From NCBI GenBank assembly GCA_964345695.1, contig CAYFSC010000119.1, positions 1 through 9,573 of the forward strand: a DNA stretch of 9,573 nucleotides, written 5' to 3'. A program made the position numbers and the translations under genes. This DNA comes from CAYFSC01 sp964345695 (lineage in GTDB: Bacteria > Bacteroidota > Rhodothermia > Rhodothermales > Salinibacteraceae). Below are positions 1 through 4,342 of this stretch, one piece after another. The notes under the pieces are model-generated. The model saw only the letters and a list, made by a program, of their open reading frames with translations. It had not been told where the DNA came from and searched no databases. Positions within the stretch are counted from its first letter, which is position 1. Each line of letters begins with the position of its first letter.

Positions 1-6
1 CACGTC

Positions 7-27
7 GCTCTGAACTCGATTCAGAGC
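7..27. repeat. Short perfect stem-loop near left edge
   Basis: GCTCTGAA and TTCAGAGC form 8-bp perfect arms around a 5-base loop (CTCGA). No T-run follows on either strand, so it is not a textbook intrinsic terminator. It could be the tail of a gene lying left of the window or a regulatory palindrome. Confidence 0.35.
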
Positions 28-317
28 CGATCGACCGAGGGGGGCGGTTGCAATGGTCGGTCGGATGGGCTCCACACGAGCGTAGCGAGGGCCGAAGGTC
101 ATGCCCTTGCGGTGCTGACGAAGTACATCCCGTGTGGAGCGACGGCGCGGTGCTGTTTTAATTCCGTGGGTTGCTGTTCCGCGGTAAGACCTGCGGACTG
201 CGTCGCGTCTGTAGAAGTGAACAGGCACGGTGGCGCCCGGCCCTCGGATGCCATCGTGGTGCAGGGCCATCCCGACAGACCCTGTACGTTTTCTTCTCGA
301 CACATAGCACTCGAGCC
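28..317. other. Non-coding upstream region of the His-rich protein gene
   Basis: I see no convincing gene here; the open frames have many Cys and Arg codons and look like non-coding frames. It holds a spaced inverted repeat, GCTCCACACG at 69-78 and CGTGTGGAGC at 131-140, 10 bp each and 52 bases apart. The promoter of the gene at 318 should lie here, but no clear -10/-35 pair or Shine-Dalgarno sequence is visible. The string GTACGTT then TCTCGACACAT (284-305), just before the start codon, recurs with slightly different spacing at 4083-4106. Confidence 0.4.
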
Positions 318-1169
318 ATGTTCTCAACCGTGCTGCACCGCTGGACGCTCGCGCTCTTGCTCACCGCCCTGGTCGTGGCTGGAGGACCGGCGTGGACTCA
401 GGCCCAGTCGCACCGGACGGAGGAGACGCACCACGACGCGTCTTCCTCCGACCCGTACGGTGACACCGTCTCGGACCACGACCGCTGGTGGTCGTGGGCG
501 CTTCCCGTCGTCCTGGACGACCGCACGCTCCATACCTCCGACGGGCACTACGTGGACGTCCCCGCCCCGCGCGACGCCTCGTACGGACGCACGGGAAATC
601 CCTACCATCACGGATCGGCCCACGACCGCGAGAGGGACCGTCACGACCGCCACACGGACGACGACACGCACCACCGCGACGAGGATCCGGGCCTGGTCCT
701 TCGGTTTCCGTTTCCCGGCAACGATGACCGCCACCACGACGATCGTCGCCATGACGACCGCGGTCACGACGAGCGCGATCGGCATCGGTCGTCGCCGTCG
801 GTGCGCGTCACGCTCGGCGGTCATGCCGAAGCGCAGCGGTGGACGCGGCGCCACTGGAACGCCCGCTTCTACCGCGCGAGTCGGACGTATCACACCCTAG
901 ACGCGCACGAACTTCGGCGCCTCGTCGATGAGGAAACGATGCGGCGCCTGCGCCACGTGCAGGACCGTCGCACGCACAACGACCACCGGCGTCACGACCG
1001 ACACGACCAACACGATCGAAACGACCGGCTCGTCGGGCGGTGGATTCCCGGCACCAACGCGGCCTACGTCCTCCAGGTGCGTGCCGGCGACACCCCTGTG
1101 GCCGAGCTCACCGACTACGACGGCGACCGCCGCGTGGATGCGGTGCTGACGTACCGGACCCACCGGTAG
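318..1169 (+). CDS. Secreted His/Asp/Arg-rich protein of unknown function
   Basis: I do not recognise this 283-residue protein. The ATG at 318 is chosen because it starts a good signal peptide (MFSTVLHRWT, then a Leu/Val/Ala core to about residue 22, likely cleavage near TQA-QS at 29-30); an upstream in-frame start at 171 would add 49 residues without signal character. Residues about 97-158 and 219-237 are low-complexity runs of His, Asp and Arg (for example HDDRRHDDRGHDERDRH); about 30 residues in all are His. Between them, about 160-218, lies a more normal, helix-like segment. The C-terminus (238-283) has a compact motif DYDGDRRVD at 266-274, resembling a Ca-binding DxDxD loop. His/Asp clusters on an exported protein suggest divalent-metal binding, but this is inference. 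The reading frame is intact and high GC is maintained. No neighbour on the same strand is close enough to prove an operon; the next gene starts about 290 bases later. Confidence 0.75.
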   Translation: MFSTVLHRWTLALLLTALVVAGGPAWTQAQSHRTEETHHDASSSDPYGDTVSDHDRWWSWALPVVLDDRTLHTSDGHYVDVPAPRDASYGRTGNPYHHGSAHDRERDRHDRHTDDDTHHRDEDPGLVLRFPFPGNDDRHHDDRRHDDRGHDERDRHRSSPSVRVTLGGHAEAQRWTRRHWNARFYRASRTYHTLDAHELRRLVDEETMRRLRHVQDRRTHNDHRRHDRHDQHDRNDRLVGRWIPGTNAAYVLQVRAGDTPVAELTDYDGDRRVDAVLTYRTHR

Positions 1170-1460
1170 CCGGCCGTGTCATGCGGTTTCCGTCATGCGT
1201 TTTCTGCATGGAGTGGTCGCCACGATCGACTCGGGGCCGACCGTCGTATCAGAGCGGGTACGCGTTCGCTTCGATGAACGCACGCAGGACCAGGTGTAAC
1301 AGAACGGCTCCGGTTGCGTCCAACGAGTCCTTCGCAGACGGACGCCGGCGCGGAACGGCCCGTACATCGGCTGCCTCTTCCAGCCGTACTGCAGGCCCGC
1401 CGCGGATCCGGCCGATCCGGAAGGATTCGCGTCCCTGGGCATAAAAGCCTCTCGTTCTAC
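1170..1460. other. Intergenic region with a 14-bp imperfect tandem repeat
   Basis: No convincing gene. Right after the stop of the preceding gene are two near-identical units, TCATGCGGTTTC (1179-1190) and TCATGCGTTTTC (1193-1204), with a 14-base period and one mismatch. The promoter of the serine hydrolase downstream is expected here; CATAAA at 1440-1445 is a weak -10 candidate with no matching -35. The minus strand can be read as a short open frame ending at 1249, but it runs into the opposite gene and I treat it as non-coding. Confidence 0.4.
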
Positions 1461-2492
1461 GTGCCCTCTCCTGCCCGACGCTGCCCCGTGCTCTGTACGC
1501 CGTATTGGTGCGCCCCCGTCGTTCTCGCGGTCCAGCTGGTGCTGCTTCCGGGGCCGTCCTGTGCCCAGTCCACGCAGAATGCATCGGGAGTGCCGTCCGG
1601 CGTTGCCGTTGCGGCGGACGCGGTGCCACGCGTGCCCGCACTCCCCCTGCCGAACGCGCCCCTGGCCACGCGCCCGCTGTCGGCGTACGCCGATTCCACC
1701 CTCCAGCGGCGACTGGACACGGCACTGGCGCGCCCGGTGTGGTCGGATCTGATCGCCGCCGGCGACATGGCGGTAGGTGTCGTCGACCTCACAGCCCCAG
1801 GCGTTCCGCGATTCGCGGCCGTCAACGGGCGGGAGATGATGTACGCCGCCAGCCTCCCGAAAATCGGGATCTTGTATGCGGCGGTCCGACAGATGGAGAC
1901 CGGCACGCTGTTTCCCTCGTCGTCCGTGCGGCGCGATCTGGAGGCGATGATCCGGCGGTCGAGCAATGCCGCTGCGACGCGCATGATCGACCGCGTGGGC
2001 GGGCTGCAGGCCGTCAACCAGGCCCTAACCGATCCGTCTGTGTCGCTGTACGACGCGGACCAGGGCGGCGGGATCTGGGTCGGCAAGCGGTTCTCGTCCG
2101 ACGACCGGCGCCAGCCGGACCCGCTCCAGGGCCTCTCGCACGCTGCCACGGCCTACCAGGTGGCGCGCTTCTACACGCTCGTCGCGACCGGCCAGCTCGT
2201 CAGCCGAGACCGCAGCGCGCAGATGCTGGAGGCGCTGTCCGACCCCGGCCTCAATCACAAGTTCGTGCACACGCTCCAGCAGCGCGCCCCGAACGCGGAG
2301 GTCTACCGCAAGTCCGGCTCCTGGCGCCACTGGCACGCCGACTCGGCGCTCGTGTGGGGCCCACGGCGGCGCTACGTCCTCGTCGCGCTCGTGAACGACC
2401 ACCGCGGCGAACCCATCATTCGCGACCTGGTGCCGGCCGTCGAGTCGGCCCTCGGCATTGCAGGACCCGGGGCGTCCGCGTCGTCAAAGTGA
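1461..2492 (+). CDS. Exported beta-lactamase-like serine hydrolase
   Basis: A 343-residue member of the serine beta-lactamase/DD-peptidase fold, probably periplasmic and acting on peptidoglycan or another amide or ester. Three signature boxes are present in order: S131-LPK134 (SxxK, nucleophile), S167-SN169 (SxN) and K284-SG286 (KTG-type box). No ExxLN omega-loop glutamate of class A beta-lactamases is visible between the second and third box, so true beta-lactamase activity is less likely than a carboxypeptidase, endopeptidase or inactive role. The N-terminus has a signal peptide with a hydrophobic core at about 18-30 and possible cleavage after SCA at 33-35; the Cys there does not sit in a good lipobox. 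Start choice is uncertain: GTG 1461 or GTG 1488 both give a signal peptide, while a TTG at 1314 would add 49 Arg/Pro-rich residues. Residues 37-75, Pro/Ala/Val-rich, look like a flexible linker before the catalytic domain. It is convergent with a second hydrolase of the same type. Confidence 0.82.
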   Translation: MPSPARRCPVLCTPYWCAPVVLAVQLVLLPGPSCAQSTQNASGVPSGVAVAADAVPRVPALPLPNAPLATRPLSAYADSTLQRRLDTALARPVWSDLIAAGDMAVGVVDLTAPGVPRFAAVNGREMMYAASLPKIGILYAAVRQMETGTLFPSSSVRRDLEAMIRRSSNAAATRMIDRVGGLQAVNQALTDPSVSLYDADQGGGIWVGKRFSSDDRRQPDPLQGLSHAATAYQVARFYTLVATGQLVSRDRSAQMLEALSDPGLNHKFVHTLQQRAPNAEVYRKSGSWRHWHADSALVWGPRRRYVLVALVNDHRGEPIIRDLVPAVESALGIAGPGASASSK

Positions 2493-2598
2493 ACGCGTCG
2501 CGAGTGTCGACCTCGGAACGTGAGAACGTTCAACGTTCGGTAGCACGTCCAGACGGGCTCGTCGCCATCCGTAGCCACACGTTGATTCGGAAACGAGG
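2493..2598. other. Convergent intergenic spacer with a 15-bp palindrome
   Basis: The 106 bases between two convergent hydrolase genes hold GAACGTT-C-AACGTTC (2524-2538), a perfect palindrome around one central base, in a context where AACGT occurs repeatedly. No T-run follows, so it does not look like a standard rho-independent terminator; as RNA the loop would be too small without opening several pairs. It may be a protein-binding site or just part of transcript-end structure. Confidence 0.4.
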
Positions 2599-3867
2599 CT
2601 ACGGCGTGTCGTGGATGTCGGCCACGATCCGCTCGATGAACGTGGCGAGGGACTGGTGCTCCACGGCCGAGTTGACGCGCAGGACGTTCGACATCATCGC
2701 CACCATGTAGACGCGCCCGTCGGCCGTTTCGACGATGGCGATCGAGTTCATGTAGTTGTAGCGGTTGCCCGCGTACGCCTCGCAGGTGAAGCCCTCCTCC
2801 TCTTCGCAGCTGTAGAGGCTCCCGGACTTGAAGTAGACGGCGTCGTCGCGCAGCGTAGGGGCCGAGGCGTAACGGATGCGACGGCCGGTCATGTAGATCA
2901 GCCGCTTCAGTTCCAGGCTCGACCACGCGTCGACAATCTCGCCCTGTTCGAGGCGGAGCATCCACCGCATCAGCCCCTGGGGCGTACCCAGGCTTCCGCC
3001 GGGCACGTCGATGCGACGGCTGGCCGTGTGGGTGAAGAAGCTGCCGAGGCGCCACAGGTCACGCGTAATCCCCGCGTCGGCAAGGGGCTCGTGGACGACG
3101 TTGGAGGCGATTTCGCCCAGCGAGTCGGCCGTGGTCTCCTCGAAGAAGCGCTGCTCGCGCTCGTCGGACACCGGATAGTCGTCGCCGAAGGCGCGCATCA
3201 GGGTGGCTTCCTTCCACACGACGCTGGCGGCGGCATTCGAGCTCGGCGAGAGCATGAAGTCGACCCACTCGTACAGCGAGAACACGTCGCTCGGTCGCGG
3301 CTGCCGCCGGGTGTAGTCGTTGGTTTCAGGGTCGAAGAGGGGGATCGTGTGGTGGTCCGAGATGATCCAGTCGCCGGCCTGCACCGTGTGCTCCTTGAGC
3401 AGCATGCGCCGGGCCCGCGGATCGTTCGGAAACAGGCGCTGCAGCTCCGCGAAGAAGCCCGTCGCGATGGCCAGCTTCCCGACGCTGCCGGGCTGGTACC
3501 GGTTCGTGGGGCGAAGCTCGGCGTAGCGCATGGGGGCGCCTGGGGTGACGTCGAGCACCGCAATGCCGTAGCTGTCGTCGCGGTCGGCGAAGAGGCGGCG
3601 GAGGCGTCGCTGCAGCTCGTCGTCGGGGGGCGGCACGGTGCGCAGCGAGTCGGCGCCGGTGAGGTGCAGACGGATGTCGCTCAAGGACTTCCGGGCGCCT
3701 TCGGGCGGAAGGTCGCCCTCCAGCTCGCCCTTCTGCACCTTCTCCAGGTAGAGAAGCCGCCGGATGCCCGTGCGCTCGTAGCCGTCGATGGGGTAGGGAC
3801 TTGCGGCCACGACGAGTAGGAGCGCGAGGCCGGCGCCGATCCAGGGAAGCAGCGTGCGTCGGGGCAT
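2599..3867 (-). CDS. Exported penicillin-binding-protein-like serine hydrolase
   Basis: A 422-residue protein of the serine DD-peptidase/beta-lactamase superfamily. The ATG at 3867 begins MPRRTLLPWI followed by a hydrophobic stretch to about residue 22, a signal peptide or membrane anchor. The catalytic boxes are S128-VGK131 in the context YQPGSVGKLA (SxxK), S209-SN211 (SxN) and K347-SG349 (KTG-type). A helical stretch between them (about 225-310) is larger than in minimal class A enzymes. The only two Cys, C354 and C362, lie just after the KSG box and enclose an acidic loop (EEEEGFT), suggesting a disulfide formed after export. No omega-loop glutamate motif is obvious, so peptidoglycan processing or another hydrolase role fits better than antibiotic resistance. 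It faces the other hydrolase tail to tail and follows the dikinase-like gene on the same strand after about 450 bases that contain repeats and the gap, so co-transcription is doubtful. No Shine-Dalgarno sequence is visible before the start. Confidence 0.82.
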   Translation of the reverse strand: MPRRTLLPWIGAGLALLLVVAASPYPIDGYERTGIRRLLYLEKVQKGELEGDLPPEGARKSLSDIRLHLTGADSLRTVPPPDDELQRRLRRLFADRDDSYGIAVLDVTPGAPMRYAELRPTNRYQPGSVGKLAIATGFFAELQRLFPNDPRARRMLLKEHTVQAGDWIISDHHTIPLFDPETNDYTRRQPRPSDVFSLYEWVDFMLSPSSNAAASVVWKEATLMRAFGDDYPVSDEREQRFFEETTADSLGEIASNVVHEPLADAGITRDLWRLGSFFTHTASRRIDVPGGSLGTPQGLMRWMLRLEQGEIVDAWSSLELKRLIYMTGRRIRYASAPTLRDDAVYFKSGSLYSCEEEEGFTCEAYAGNRYNYMNSIAIVETADGRVYMVAMMSNVLRVNSAVEHQSLATFIERIVADIHDTP

Positions 3868-3915
3868 GGGAAAATGGATGAGTGTGTTGGGAAGAGAGCG
3901 GTCGTGGCGACCCGC

Positions 3916-3942
3916 CGCCCGGGACGCGAGCGATCCCGGGCG
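3916..3942. repeat. REP-like palindrome (CGCCCGGGA / TCCCGGGCG)
   Basis: Nine-base perfect arms, 3916-3924 and 3934-3942, surround a 9-base loop (CGCGAGCGA). A 17-base piece (3915-3931) recurs exactly at 9123-9139 in another intergenic region, which suggests a dispersed family. It lies 50-75 bases upstream of the start of the minus-strand hydrolase, so it would fall in its promoter or leader region. Confidence 0.6.
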
Positions 3943-3989
3943 CTACCTCGGTCACGCCGTCCCGCTGATCAACGAATGGGCGATGCGTT

Positions 3990-4071
3990 CCCTCTCCCTC
4001 GATGGGAGAGGGATAGGGTGAGGGTGAGGAAACACCCCCTCTCTCTGACTCTCTCCCGCCGGGGGAGAGAG
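3990..4071. repeat. Pair of inverted REP-like hairpins
   Basis: Two 23-base stem-loops with 9-base perfect arms and 5-base loops: CCCTCTCCC/GGGAGAGGG at 3990-4012 and CTCTCTCCC/GGGAGAGAG at 4049-4071. Each has a G/A-rich or C/T-rich tail facing inward (for example GGGTGAGGGTGAGG at 4016-4029), so the units are arranged head to head like a bacterial interspersed mosaic element. Sequences of this form, which read as LTLSRRGRE-like peptides when wrongly translated, are known as abundant intergenic repeats in many genomes. They may also end transcripts from the dikinase-like gene, though no T-run follows. Confidence 0.65.
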
Positions 4072-4132
4072 CACGTGGTATCGTACGTTGGTTGCTCTCG
4101 ACACATGCACTTCACAGGTTCGGAGGAGGGGG

Positions 4133-4187
4133 TTGGTACACAGAGACATTCGCAGGCGAATTCGGCGTCAGTCGTTGCGGGGGGCGG
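4133..4187. repeat. Left copy of exact 55-bp duplication at contig end
   Basis: These 55 bases are identical to 4288-4342 and end exactly where the N-run begins. The right copy begins exactly where the N-run ends. This is the pattern of two contigs sharing one k-mer of 55 that were scaffolded but not merged. The copy includes the last codons and stop of the dikinase-like gene (as 4168-4187), which has no gene body attached here. I read it as an assembly artefact. Confidence 0.9.
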
Positions 4188-4287
4188 NNNNNNNNNNNNN
4201 NNNNNNNNNNNNNNNNNNNNNNNNNNNNNNNNNNNNNNNNNNNNNNNNNNNNNNNNNNNNNNNNNNNNNNNNNNNNNNNNNNNNNNN
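4188..4287. other. Assembly gap of exactly 100 N
   Basis: One hundred N bases, the customary placeholder for a gap of unknown length. Because the flanks are the same 55 bases, the simplest true sequence has no gap at all and a single copy of those 55 bases. Protein predictions running through the N-run are meaningless. Confidence 0.98.
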
Positions 4288-4342
4288 TTGGTACACAGAG
4301 ACATTCGCAGGCGAATTCGGCGTCAGTCGTTGCGGGGGGCGG
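4288..4342. repeat. Right copy of exact 55-bp duplication at contig start
   Basis: Identical to 4133-4187 and starting at the first base after the gap. Its right part, 4323-4342, is the authentic 3' end of the dikinase-like gene on the minus strand. The non-coding part contains ATTCGC-AG-GCGAAT (4303-4316), a small inverted repeat just past the stop codon that could contribute to transcript ending, without a clear T-run. Confidence 0.9.

Noticed and set aside
324..893. Minus-strand and alternative plus-strand frames over the His-rich gene
   Set aside because: These frames are Val/Arg/Gly-rich shadows of a high-GC gene; only the 318 frame has a signal peptide and ends in normal protein-like sequence.
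1249..1725. Minus-strand open frame ending near 1249, whose tail (AVLLHLVLRAFIEAN) looks somewhat protein-like
   Set aside because: Most of it is antisense to the hydrolase gene and Arg/Gly/Ala-rich; it could be a decayed gene end, but the evidence is too thin.
3966..4100. Peptides such as LTLSRRGRE and PIPLPSRERER read from the hairpin region as protein coding
   Set aside because: They are the translated form of interspersed palindromic repeats and have no start, ribosome site or domain context.
4133..4342. Direct repeats that might be attachment sites or a target-site duplication around an insertion
   Set aside because: The copies end exactly at the N boundaries and are exactly 55 bases long, which is an assembly signature. 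The left copy also carries a stray piece of the neighbouring coding end.
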